Shown: in pieces, positions 1 to 11,105 of the stretch
Layout of the letters: the number at the start of each line of letters is the position of its first letter
How positions within the stretch are numbered: the first letter of the stretch is position 1
Assembly (NCBI RefSeq): GCF_002775205.1
Contig: NC_036454.1
Location: 14,652,882 to 14,716,881 of the forward strand
DNA length: 64,000 nt
Source: Xiphophorus maculatus
Taxonomy: Eukaryota > Chordata > Actinopteri > Cyprinodontiformes > Poeciliidae
Direction of reading: 5' to 3'
Notes under the pieces: model-generated
The model's input: only the letters and a program-made list of their open reading frames with translations
Databases searched by the model: none
What the model was told of the DNA's origin: nothing
Made by a program: the position numbers and the translations under genes

Positions 1-2767
1 AAAATGATGCTCTCTACTATATCTTCTTTCCTGGGGCCAAAACTCGGCTCTGGGCTCTTTCTGTGGGCTGCATCCAACACCAGTTCGCACTGCAGGAGAC
101 AGGCAGGTTAATACAAATCATAAATAAAGTTAAAGGCAATAACACCAACCAAAAAGGGAAAAAAAAAGAAGAAAAAGTGAGGTGCATTTCTTTATATTAG
201 AATAATACAGAAATGTATTGATTTCAGTAATTCAATTCTGCATTCAAGCTGCTGATTTATGTCTTTTAATCAACTATTCTGGCTTACAGCTAATAAAAAA
301 AAACATTTTCAGAAATATTACACAACATGAATACAATAAAGTCTCAAGACTAAAACGTATACCCATGTTCTGTACAATACTGCATTAAGCTCTGGGTGCT
401 TTAATCACAGCAGTCACCTCTTCTGGATACACCTGAATGCCACAGATGTAGAAAAATGTCCTGATACGTCTGTGTGCGGTGGCTCTTCTGAATCTCCCCA
501 AAACTCCTTTCACTTCGCAATCCCTTACCCGCTGTTAATTGTGCACAATTTTTCTAAGACATTTTGTCCTTCCACTTAATCCTTGCACACAGCTGTCTTG
601 TATAGCAGTGACCTGTTGTGGCATTCTCTCCTTGTGGAGAGCATTAGTGACTGACTTCTGGACAGCTCCTGGTAGCATATTTCATAACATTTCCACTATC
701 GTATTTCTGTACTGAAAATCATTTTCTCTTTATTTTACGTTTTATAAGGTGGGAGATATTGTAAACATAAATACAGGACCTTCAGTTACGTGTGCAGTCT
801 TGCAAATGGTGTGAAACAAATTTATAAAGTTGATTATATATTCAATACTTCCCCACAGACTGATTTATCCCTTTAAAGAAAGCATGAGGAGTCGGATTCC
901 TCTCTGTTCTTAAACACAAGATGGAAACCACCTCAGGGGGTGAGGCTGATTTTGAGCGCTGGCAAGATGGTGTCCTGCCTAAGCTTAAGACATTTTTCCA
1001 GCTACAGAGACAGTGACTGAATCAGTTATTATAAAAAAGGAATATAGATGGATATAAATGCAGCGGCCTCATTGTTCTAGACCATCTGGAGTCCAATTCC
1101 TGAACTACAGACCTTTGCTGCCCCTTCGTCTCTCTCTGCCCATTTCCTATCTAGATACCATCAGATGCCACTAATAACACAGCATCTTTAGAAAGATATT
1201 AGACATCAGCTTTCCTTACCTCAGGACCATATGTCTTGAATACTCCTTCATATACAGCTCCATTTTTTACTTTCAGCTCACACTTGGTCCCCTGTGAACA
1301 GATGAGCCGGTCAGTGGTCACCATATGAAAGACTTACTCACTCAGAGAGCCGATGTGAGCGTACTCTTTGAAATAACAAGTTCAACAAGCCCATCTGCTG
1401 GAAGCCAAATGATTGATCTGCCTTCCTTATGGTACAAGCTGTTCTAAGTGTTGTTTACTGCAGTGTAGACATTCTCAACTAACAGCATGTGGTAAAAAAA
1501 AAAGAGCAGTTTTGCTGACACTAGTCATTTACAGTAAGAATGAGCCCTATAGATTTTCATTTGTACCTTTGCTGCTTCTGTTCAGGCATCCACTAATAAT
1601 CAAGACAAGAATTATAAAGATAGCCTTTAAATTTGACAGAGACAAGAAGTAAAACTTACTACCACTGAAGTCAAGACATGGACCATCCTCATATTTGCAT
1701 ATACACCATTGAAAATAACCTAAAGAGCAGAAACATTGTGAATAGAAATCACCTTCTGGACATCTGTTTCTGACCAAAACACAATCATTGGAAAAACAAC
1801 ATCTGATGATAAACATTTATAAAGCGCAAGTGTCTTAGAGTAAACTTGTGACAGATATAGCGCACCAACTTACTGCTGCAGGGCCTTTGCCACTGTGTCT
1901 TCCCCTGAAAGACAAAAATATGACATCAGATCCCCCTCAATTAACAGCAACGTTCTTCCAATCACACAGTTGTCTGGATTGAGCTACAAAATAATACAAA
2001 TGAAGAAAAAACAGCACTGTATAGGTCGACTGTGGATGAAAACAAAATGGTGTTAGAAAAGGTGGAAAAGATTCATTCATCTAAAGCAATCCACTCGGTT
2101 TGATCTAAACCCAATCCAGAGCCCATGAGGGCTTTGGTGTGCCAGGCTCTTCAATCACAGCACTGTCCTCACCTCTCACCTTAAGCCACGATCATGAAGA
2201 TCTTTATCAGAGGTGCACATAGAGGACACAGCAAGTCCAAAACATTTTTTATTTCCAAGCAGAGTTCTAATGGTTGCTGTGGCAAATCATGGCAGTCATT
2301 TGCAAGTGCAATGATCCACATACTATTATTGCAACGACGACAGCAGTTCAATATTTCATGCAGCTGTTCACAATAGGCAAGAGCAAAGATATCTTTGATT
2401 TTCCAGTTAATTAAATAGAATTTAAGCAAAAATGGTGAAAGCTGGTGGTTTATATCAATGGTCCTCAATTTCTTTCCCCTCTGTTAGCAAATACCATGTC
2501 AGGAAATGAAGGTTTTCCCAGTACCAGCTTTCTGACAATTGTCTGTGTTGTGTCAAACAAAACAACGTTCAAAATTTTAAAGAATATGGTTTAATTGTGC
2601 ATTTTATTTTTCCTCAAAAATTTAAGTTTCTAACTTTCAGGTTGGAAACATTAACAGGACAATCCTCATGAAGTCACAGGTCCAAGTAGGAAAGTCAGAG
2701 GTTTCTAATCTGATGTTAAATTCCAATATGGCTGCCTTGCGTGAAAATTAGTGAAAGCTGAAGCAAA

Positions 2768-2822
<55 letters not shown>

Positions 2823-5800
2823 TTTTCTGACAATTTGTATCTGCTCAAATCTTTCACAACCTCTTTTAGTGGACATGTTGGGGCCATACTGGCCCCATAC
2901 TGTCATCTTTTAAGAATATCTCCCATCATTTTCATGCAGATGATATTCAGCTGTATGTTTATTTTTTCCAAATGAAGTTCCAGAAATGTATATTTTAATA
3001 AAATGCTTCGATTCAATTAAAAGCTTAGTAGCTGGCGGTTTTCTTCAATGAAAGAAAACAAAAACTGAAGTAATGGTCTTTGCAACAGAAAAAAAAAAGA
3101 AATTACTTCAGAGCAATCTGATCCTTGGATCTCTTGATTATGCAGCTAAATATTCTGTAAGAAATCTCAGAATAACCTCAGATCCTACACTTGAAAATCA
3201 TGTCAGCTCTCTGGTTCGATCCTGTTGCTACCATTTAAGAAACATTGCCGAACTTACTTCTACTACCTCTTATCCTGTGATGGAAATCTTAACTCATGCT
3301 TTTGAGTCATCTCGTTTGGATTACTGCAATATACTTTACACATGTCTAACTAAAACCTCCTTTTACTGGTTGCAGTTTGCATAAAATGCTCCTTCTAGGC
3401 TCCAGACTAAGTCTTCAAGATTTTGTCATGTGTCTCCTGCTAATCCAGCTTCATTGACTCCAAGTTTATTATCAACTTATTATCAATAAATTATCAATTT
3501 AAACTTCCTGAGATAGTGCATTAAATTTTGAGATAATTGAAAGGCAACAGTGGCATCGCTGAACACACAACATTTGAAAACCTTTGAAAACTCTGCACAG
3601 AACCGATCTACAACTCTGAGCTATGACATCACTTTACCACCATAAGGGCCCTGAGGTCCAGCAACCAAGACTTAGTGATTGTATCACATAAAAAACTGAA
3701 ATCTAAAGGAGACAGAATTCTTTTCTGCAACTCCAAGACTCTGGAACGCCCTTCCTCTGCGATCAGCAGACTCAGTGGTTTCCTTTAAAAGGCCAGCAAA
3801 ACGTTAAATGTTTTTAATCTGCTTTTATTCAAATTTGTCTTGTGTATTTTTCATCCTCTGTTAGCTGAAGAACATTGTGATTTTCATCTTGAAAAGTATT
3901 GTATAAATAAAGTTTTACATTCTACGTTTTGACAGCATAGGAAAGCATAAATTGCAGAGAAATAAAGTCGTTACCTTGAGCTGATAATAATATTAATCCT
4001 GGTCACTGAGCATGTTAATTATCAGATCCCACAGATTTTCAAACAATTAACTGCAGAATATTTAAGATGGTTTAGATGTTATTCTCACACAAGAATCCAA
4101 TGCAGAACATCATAATTAGCCACTAGCATTTGGTCCTGGTTCACTTTCATCCATTTTAGTTTGCATTACATTCCTATTCCCACTGCAGTTATTTTCTTTT
4201 GTTTCTGGTTATGTGGAAATCAATGAGGTTAGACACCTCATCATTTTAATTATTATTACCATTAGGTACTCTTGCTGAATTGCTTGTTAGCACAAATAGT
4301 TAATCAGCCAAACAAATGGCAGCAACTAATTGTCTTTAGGGGTCTAGCTGGAGTGCAGACAATGTGCTGGAGTTCAAACAGAACATCGGAATGGGAAGAA
4401 TGAGAAAACTAATGAATTTCTAAATGCAGTGGCCGGTTGAGCTGGTGTGAGTGTTTCTACTGAGATTTTCACACACAAACATTGCTCCGAATTACAGAGA
4501 GCAGCAAGAAAAAGAGAACATATCCCACAAGTGATAATTGTATGAAATGGGCAGGGAGGTTTGAGATGATCGAAAGGCAACAGTGGCATCGCTGCATGTC
4601 AAACCTTAAAGCAGCAACATAAGACCCACAACGAATGTTTCCCCTGTCAGTCAAGGACAAAAAACTGGAGCTACGATTCAGACAGGCTAATCAAAACTGT
4701 ACTGTAATGGACTTGAAAAATACTGCCTTGCCTGATTCATTCAGATGTCAGTGTCCAGATTTACTGCAAACGCCATGAAAACATATTATGATCCTTTCTG
4801 AAAAACAATTCCAACACCTTGTTGTATCTTTTCATTAAAAAAAAGGGTTCAACATAATATGAGCAAGGTGTGCCTAATAAAATGGCATGTGTATGTGGAT
4901 CAAACTGAATTTATCTGGTGAGAAAAATGAGACTTTCTTCTTCTAAAATGCACATTTTGGTGGTCACATTTGGTTTGTTGTACGCAACAGAAAAAAATAC
5001 ACATACCCCTGTATAGTAGTAGTAATGGTGGTGATTCGCCACATGATTTTGAATAAAAGATGGGTTAGGTTAGGTATGAATGCATCTCACTCTGGCTCAA
5101 CCCTGCGTTACAGTGAACCAAGCCTGCGCCATAAATGGGTAGTGGCCCCAGTGACCGGTGAAAACAAACGCCCACAGAAATTAAAACGACAAAAACAAAA
5201 ATATCAACATCCATGTGTTGTGTGTAAGCTTCGTCACAAGACAACACGTGGACAGAAAGTCATGCTTCAAGGACACTAATTTCCCACGAAAAGCAACGTC
5301 AAGGTTGACAGCCGGTCAGCATAATGACCACCCGCTCCTCCCTCCTCCCCCAGCACATGCTTTATGTCATTTATGTGTCAATCCCGTTGCAGTGATGTTG
5401 CGGTAACGTAGCAGTCAGCTGAATTGGGATAAACGCAGCTGGTTGTGGAAGCTGGCCTCTACTCGGGCAGCCGCTACAACACCGCAAGTGTGCGGAATTA
5501 CAAACACTGGGCTAATTAACTCCAACCAAATCGGCACCAGGCTCATATAATGAACTGATATTAGCAACTTCGAACACCGTCATTACTAAAGGGAAGAGAG
5601 AAAAAAAAAAGGGAAAAAAAGGAAAAACGAATATAAAAAATCGTGGTTAATATTTTTTTATCCCTTCGGCTGTTTAATTGAATAATAAATGACAAAGGCA
5701 TGTTATTTAACAAGCACCGGTGAAATGTTGCCCTTAAGTTGCAACATTACTGGACCGTGCAGGCAGGCAGGCGGGCAGGCCTCGCTAGCGAAGCTGCATA

Positions 5801-6079
5801 ACGTCTCACGGCCCGCATAACACGCGTACTAATTTTGGACCACTTAACGGGAGTGTCATCTCTTCAAACTACCACTGCTAGACGTATTTGTGTCCACAAC
5901 ACGAATTGCCGACCACAGCACATCTGTTCACTGCGTTTTTTACTTGGCTAAGTTTAGGAACTCACAGACCTGCCCAGATTCTGTCTTCCCCCGCCGCTTC
6001 CTCCAGCACCGGAGGCGGCCGCACCAGCTGCGTTGCCCCCGCCGGGCTTGCCTCGATTTCCACCGGCCTTCATTGACAT
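1..6079 (-). CDS. atxn2: ataxin-2, N-terminal part (first five coding exons, 3' partial)
   Basis: Coding exons on the minus strand are 6079-5970, 1904-1874, 1719-1660, 1291-1220 and 89-1, continuing beyond the window. All join in frame with AG acceptors and GT donors. Exon 1 encodes a Gly/Ala-rich start (MSMKAGGNRGKPGGG). The second is a 31-nt microexon reading GRHSGKGPAA. The next exons carry the start of the Lsm fold, with YANMRMVHVLTSVV (residues about 54-67), KVKNGAVYEGVFKTYGPE and ELVLDAAHRK. Ataxin-2 is a cytoplasmic RNA-binding protein of stress granules that controls mRNA stability and translation; its LSmAD and PAM2 regions lie outside this window. The match is to ATXN2 rather than ATXN2L, which has YNNARMLHFLTAVV at the same place. 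No polyglutamine tract is present before the Lsm region. The start at 6079 is the first ATG in this exon; another in-frame ATG lies two codons on. Intron 1 is 4.1 kb and repeat-rich. Confidence 0.93.
2766..2820. repeat. poly(A) run followed by (AT)n microsatellite
   Basis: About 20 A residues run directly into about 18 AT units, inside atxn2 intron 1. The apparent reading frames here (IYIYIY) are artefacts of the repeat. The tract lies just before a LINE fragment. Confidence 0.95.
2865..3930 (+). mobile_element. Decayed L2-type non-LTR retrotransposon fragment (reverse transcriptase 3' part)
   Basis: Conceptual translation gives a degraded HADDIQLY (the YADD catalytic box of reverse transcriptase) near 2934-2957. 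It is followed by VRNLRITSDPTLENHVSSL, YHLRNIAEL and AFESSRLDYCNILY at 3150-3345, in the order seen in the C-terminal RT region of L2-type LINEs. Further on, 3725-3830 resembles the terminal SKTLERPSSAISR-type segment, and the copy ends in a GTATAAATAAAG-like tail near 3900-3920. Stops and frameshifts show it is dead. It sits in the atxn2 first intron in the opposite orientation to the gene. Confidence 0.75.
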
Positions 6080-7239
6080 GGTGATCCCATAAAAGACGGT
6101 GTCTTTAAAAGCGATCGGTTGTAGAGCAGAAACTTCTTGACAACGAGGCGGCGTGTGGTTGTGTGACAGCTCGCTAACGTGCGACTAGCAGGCTAGCTGG
6201 TTAACAGCTGCTAGCCCAATTAGCAATCTCTACAAATCTTATTAAAACTGAGGGGGGGGGAACTATTTTTTTTTTAAAAACAACACGCTTCAGTGGATCT
6301 TTCAAAATAACAGGAGCGTCACGCCGCTTGTCAATTTGATATGAAATCCTAACAAAAAAAATCGATTATCTCAAATTAGAGTTTACAGCTAGCTCGGGTC
6401 CTTTCCGTTGCTAACAGCAAAAAGACCAAAACAGTCTGAAAGGGGACAAAAACCAGCGGAGGGATATATGGAAGGTGCAACGGCTCATAATATTTAACTC
6501 AATATTCATCCACTTTCACGGCATTCATTTTTGCTAGAAAGACGCAATTATCATATTTAATTTAGATTTTCAATATACATGTATAAATACTAACGTATTT
6601 CAAAGATTACACAGACACCTTGGCGCTACTTTCAGGAAGTCCGTGAGTGTTAAATGGCTCAGTAGCTGCATCCACGTGAGCCGGCGAACGCACAAAACAC
6701 AAATGAACAAACAGTATGTACGAGCTGTCAGCGTCTCCTGTTGGTACATGAGCACTACAGGATAATTACTCAGTATGCTCATTAAGATACTGAAACATTC
6801 ATTTAGAATACACATTTTGAAGCCTGACCAATGAAGAAGTGACTCTAAAGCGCCCATTTAATGACTGCCGTAGACATATATTGTTGTTTTTTTTTACATA
6901 ACAAATATGCATAAACCATTAAACTGAAATTCTTTTTGGTTTTTGAAATAATTTTTTTTTTGCCATTTCTTGCACAAACGGCAGAGAATAAAAAACTAAA
7001 GTTAAAGACAGAAATCAAATTGCACTGAGAAAAATGCATTTTCAGTGCTGCAGGAAGAACTCAGCTTGCTCTGTTTGACTCAGAATGACCTTGATCTCTC
7101 CCTTTCACTGAGTCAGAAAATGGTAAATGTATAGAGTACACAACCGAACCTAATTTTTCTGCCATTTGTATGAGCTGGAGTTATATGCAAAATGAAATAT
7201 AAAATTCCCAGGGACAAAGTAGAAAAGCTACATCATTTC

Positions 7240-7720
7240 AATCAGATTTAAGTTAAGACCTTAACTGGACTAGTCTAAAACCTTTTCTTCTTTATTTTTA
7301 ACATTTGCAGGTTTGCTCTGGATCATTGTAGTGCTGCTTAACCCAAGTGCATTTGGTCACAACATGATGAGCAGATATTCTCCTTAAGGATTTCTTCGAG
7401 AGAAAGCATAATTTGTGATTCCATCAATTATGGCAAGTTATCCAGGTCCTAAAGAAACAAAACATATCTAGACCATCACTCTACCTCTACCATAAAGGCC
7501 ATTTTCCATGGTCCCTTTTTAATACACTGAACTGAAGAAAGGAAGGTCTGCAGCTCTTACAATGATGTTCTGTGGGGGTTTTTTGTGAACTTGTAGATGA
7601 GTTCATCTACAAGTTGGACTAATTTTGGTAAATTGCCCACTCCTGGGGATGTTCACCAGTGTTATATGTTTTCACTGATTGTGGATAGTGGCGTTCACTG
7701 TGGTTTGCAGTGAAAAAAAC
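7240..7720 (-). mobile_element. Degraded Tc1-like DNA transposon remnant
   Basis: Read on the plus strand, the order of phrases matches the reverse complement of a fish Tc1-like transposase gene: a GGATCATTGTAGTGCTGC segment, ATTCTCCTTAAGGATTTCTT, a TTATGGCAAGTTATCCAGG segment, the CAGACCATCACAC-like part, then CCACTCCTGGGGATGTTCACC and ATTGTGGATAGTGGCGTTCA. The coding frame is destroyed. A perfect 13-bp hairpin (7588-7600 with 7603-7615) lies inside it. Confidence 0.6.
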
Positions 7721-8795
7721 CTTAAAAATTGCTTGTTAACAAATGATCAATGTCAGTAACCTCTTTTTTACAGTACTCTGTTTTTGAATTTCTTTAGCTC
7801 TTTAGACGTTTTTAAATCCTGTATCTTACTTTGTGGTGTCAGGTTGTATTTAACTGATTTTATTAATTCTACAAGTCCATCTGCAATCCAAACAGGCTGT
7901 GTTTTCTAAAATTTAACTGAGCTTGATAAAAAAAAAAAAACTGCTTTATTACAGTTAATTTCTGGTCTAACAGTGTTCTCCTACAACTTTTCACATAGGG
8001 AAAGATTCTTTTGGATTGTGTTATTTTTTTTCCCCATACATTACATGAATTCAGCCTTTGAAAATTGCTCTTGCACTTACTCTGATTATTTTATTCTGAA
8101 ACGAAGAATCCTTTAATGACATGAAACATGCATGACAAAAACAAGAACAAACAGAACAAAATTCCATGCAGTCATGCTCAATAGATTAGAATATGTGTTG
8201 CAATGAGACTTGTTTTTCAGATCAAAAGTATCATTTGGAAATAACAACCTTTCGACATAAACATGCTTTTTATCAAGCCATTTTTGCAATAAAATGTTTT
8301 TTATGAGTCTGATTTAACAATCAAATCTTAAATGTTGTTTTTATTAGTTGTAATTGTCTTTTCTGTGTCGAACAACAATAAACACAAAGAGATATTGTAT
8401 ACACTTAATAGAAGCCATAAACTGATTCCTCTAATTCATCATGAACTACAGCAGTCCTAAATTATTAATGTAAAAACATTGGTCTTTAAATAGTAATAGG
8501 AGCAATCAAATAAATACTGTAAAAGGACTGTACTGTTTGGAGTATAATGACATGAACATAACAATGGTAGTGTTTCAGTTATTGTAATTAGCAAAACTCT
8601 AGTTGTTGTTACAAGATGCCATTAGTGCACAACTAATTAAAATTACTGTTAAATCACAGAGAAGTTAAAAACATTACAAAAAGGAATGATATAATAAAGG
8701 TAAAAAAAACATGCTGCATATTAAGCACAAGACTAAATATTTACTTTAATGTCATTTAGGAGTGCCACAGGATGCAATGCAGAGCAAGATCAGGG

Positions 8796-8850
8796 TTACA
8801 CAAGCTCACTGAAAGCTTGTGTAATGACATGAACATAACATGTCATTACA
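8796..8850. repeat. Two overlapping perfect hairpins
   Basis: The first hairpin has 11-bp arms at 8796-8806 and 8814-8824. The second has 12-bp arms at 8820-8831 and 8839-8850. They share bases 8820-8824, so only one can form at a time. The 19 bases at 8822-8840 also occur at 8544-8562, about 280 bp upstream. Confidence 0.85.
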
Positions 8851-9289
8851 GAAGACATAAAAAAAAAACAACTACACGTTAGCCAGAGCTACGCATAACT
8901 AAATACAGAAACAGAAACACATTTAAAACATACAAATAAAAGTATTCATTTATTGCACAAGGGAAATGTTGATTTCATTGAAAGTTTGAATATATGTGGA
9001 ACATAATAGCAGCTGCATAAAAAAGGAAATAATGTCATCTCCGGTCATTTTCAACAAATATTTTATCCTTTAATAATCTGTTAAAATATAATTATTTGTT
9101 TAAAGTCTTTTATTATTATTAATTTGTTATTATTTATTTAATGACATTTAAGCACCGGCACAATATTTTCCTCTGTGGGATTAAAAGTTCTTCTTATGTA
9201 ATCTTATCTTAGTTAAATAACCTTCAGTTGTGCTATGAGTTTCCCATAAAGTCATTGTAAACTCGTCAAAACTTAAAGTGTCTCTTTCC

Positions 9290-9560
9290 CTGTTAAAACG
9301 TGTATCCCCTCAGCATAATGCTGCCACCACCATATTTCATCATGCGATAGGTCGGTTTGGGATGATATCCAATATTGCATGTAAGCCAAAAGTCCAATTT
9401 TTGTCTTATTGTCTGACCACACAAAATCTGTGTGTTTTTCTACCATGGCCTACTATTTGTAGAAAAGTGTCGAAATTCTTTATCCCTGTTTCTTCCACTT
9501 CATTGTTATTTACTAGCTTTTGTTGGTCTATAACATAAAAATTAAATGAAATCCAATGAT
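9290..9560 (-). mobile_element. Degraded Tc1-like transposon remnant
   Basis: Plus-strand phrases AGCATAATGCTGCCACCACC, CCAAAAGTCCAATTTTTGTC, TTGTCTGACCACACAAAATC and the terminal TTGTTGGTCTATAACATAAA follow the order of the antisense strand of fish Tc1-like elements. The first part corresponds to the transposase segment before the WG(C/S)F box; the last part resembles the near-terminal non-coding end. It has no intact frame. Confidence 0.55.
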
Positions 9561-9629
9561 GTTTATAATTATGAAAGACACTGAATTTATTCATTACAAG
9601 AGCAGGGTAGTGACAAGTCACATTTACTT

Positions 9630-9750
9630 GAGTACTACTTTGGGGAAGAAAAAAATTTAAGAGTACTTTTACTTCACCTTACTTTTTACTTGTGCTTGGG
9701 TAATATTACAAAGTAATTACTTCAGAAAAATATCGGGACAAACCCAGTAC
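9630..9750. repeat. Interspersed fish repeat of the ACTTTTACTTGAGTA family, fragment
   Basis: This stretch repeats phrases such as GAGTACTTTTACTT and TTTTTACTTGTGCTTGGGTAAT, which also occur at 49745-49925 and 55980-56530. The three copies define a dispersed non-coding family in this window. The class is not certain; a non-autonomous DNA element is likely from general experience with fish genomes. Confidence 0.55.
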
Positions 9751-11105
9751 AAGTAACTTCACTGGCTGAGGAGCAAATACATTTTAACCAAACACAGACA
9801 GACACTACAAGAGTTAACTATGAAGTGAGACTGTTTTGTTTTTATTTTTACTTTTACTACAGTAAAACCTGTGGATGTAGTTGTACTACATCCATAGATG
9901 TAGTACTGGCTACTCATGTTTTTTTTTTGTTTTTTTTTTAACTCATACCAATTTTAATTATTTCAAATTCGTCTAGGATTTAAAACAACACTGTTGTTGT
10001 GGCTGACTGGTTAAACAAACAAACAAATAATTAGATTAGATTTCAGACTGTAATAAACCTTTAATTAACCCTTGAATGTAAACTTGAATGCGCACTAAAA
10101 TGTGGGTCTTTACGAAGGAACCCTCGCACATGCCAAAAAACAAACAGTAAAGTTATTCTATAAATAAATACAAATAATACGATAAATTTATGTGATACAA
10201 AAAATATGTCGACTTACAGACTGAGGATATATGTTGTTTCAATTTCAGACAACGACCAACACAGTTGGTATTAATTTTCATCAGGCGTTCTGCGTGGACT
10301 CCTATTGAGTGCAGTCTAGGTTTATGGAATTAACCAAATGGTCCAGAGATGGTCTGGACCTCCGCTGGAAAAAGAACCGGTCGACCTGCTTCATCGAACA
10401 TATTAGGCCGTAGTATTTTCCAGTGTCCATGTACTGTTCTGATGAAGAATGATAACATTTCTGTCTTAAAGCAAGGCTAGAAAACTAACTTATCTCTTTG
10501 CCATAAGCCGTTGGGAACGCGCTGTGCTCGCTGTGTCGTATCAGCCCCCCAGGTGTTCCTGTATAATAGTCATTTTGAAAAATATCTCTCTTTATTCAGA
10601 CCTGTCCCGATGTCTGCTTTTTTATAATCAACTGGGCAAACTGTGAACTCGGCAAGCAGGCTGCTGTTTTGTTAGCTTCAGAGCTAACAGTGACCGAGTC
10701 AGTATTCGGGGGCTAAAAATATCGCTCACTGCGCCACCGAAGCTGCTCGGCTTCGGTCCACGTTTGACTCCCGTCGTCGGCTTTCTTTTTCTGGTGACCT
10801 TGCTCGGAGTTTGACGCTCTACATGGTCACCACAGCGGGTTCAGGACAAGAGGAAGAGCGAGTCGGACCCCGAGGCTGTGAGCCGAGCTGGCCTGATCTG
10901 ACTTGCTGGGCTTCAGGTCTCCCGGCGGACCACACTCGGCTACGGCTGATCGGTGGCCGGGTGACATTTTGCTGTGATGGGCTTATATTGTCATTAGTGG
11001 TGATATAACGAGCCCCGGTTTTGCCCAGGGAGACCGAAACTTTACGAAGGGTTCAGAGTAAGCGACTTATTTCTAACTTTCGTAGACTTCCAGGAGCTGC
11101 GCACC

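Larger units (their letters stand above)
6080..10500. other. Head-to-head intergenic region between atxn2 and mapkapk5
   Basis: Five kilobases separate the two start codons (6079 minus and 11106 plus). The first few hundred bases must hold the atxn2 5' UTR and core promoter; sequence around 5740-6200 has more CpG than the surrounding AT-rich DNA. I see no clear TATA box and no convincing exon. The rest contains Tc1-like remnants (7240-7720 and 9290-9560), a double hairpin at 8796-8850, a fish repeat fragment at 9630-9750 and a LINE-like tail near 9140-9215. Confidence 0.6.

Noticed and set aside
2705-2975. Frames with IYIYIY runs on both strands
   Set aside because: These are translations of the poly(A) and (AT)n microsatellite.
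1-6079. Assignment as atxn2l instead of atxn2
   Set aside because: YANMRMVHVLTSVV and VFKTYGPE match ATXN2, while ATXN2L has YNNARMLHFLTAVV and IFKTLSSK. Proximity to mapkapk5 also supports atxn2.
10811-11008. A 65-codon frame upstream of mapkapk5
   Set aside because: It falls in the GC-rich promoter or 5' UTR region. It could be an upstream ORF if transcription starts before it, but there is no protein resemblance and no evidence for the start site.
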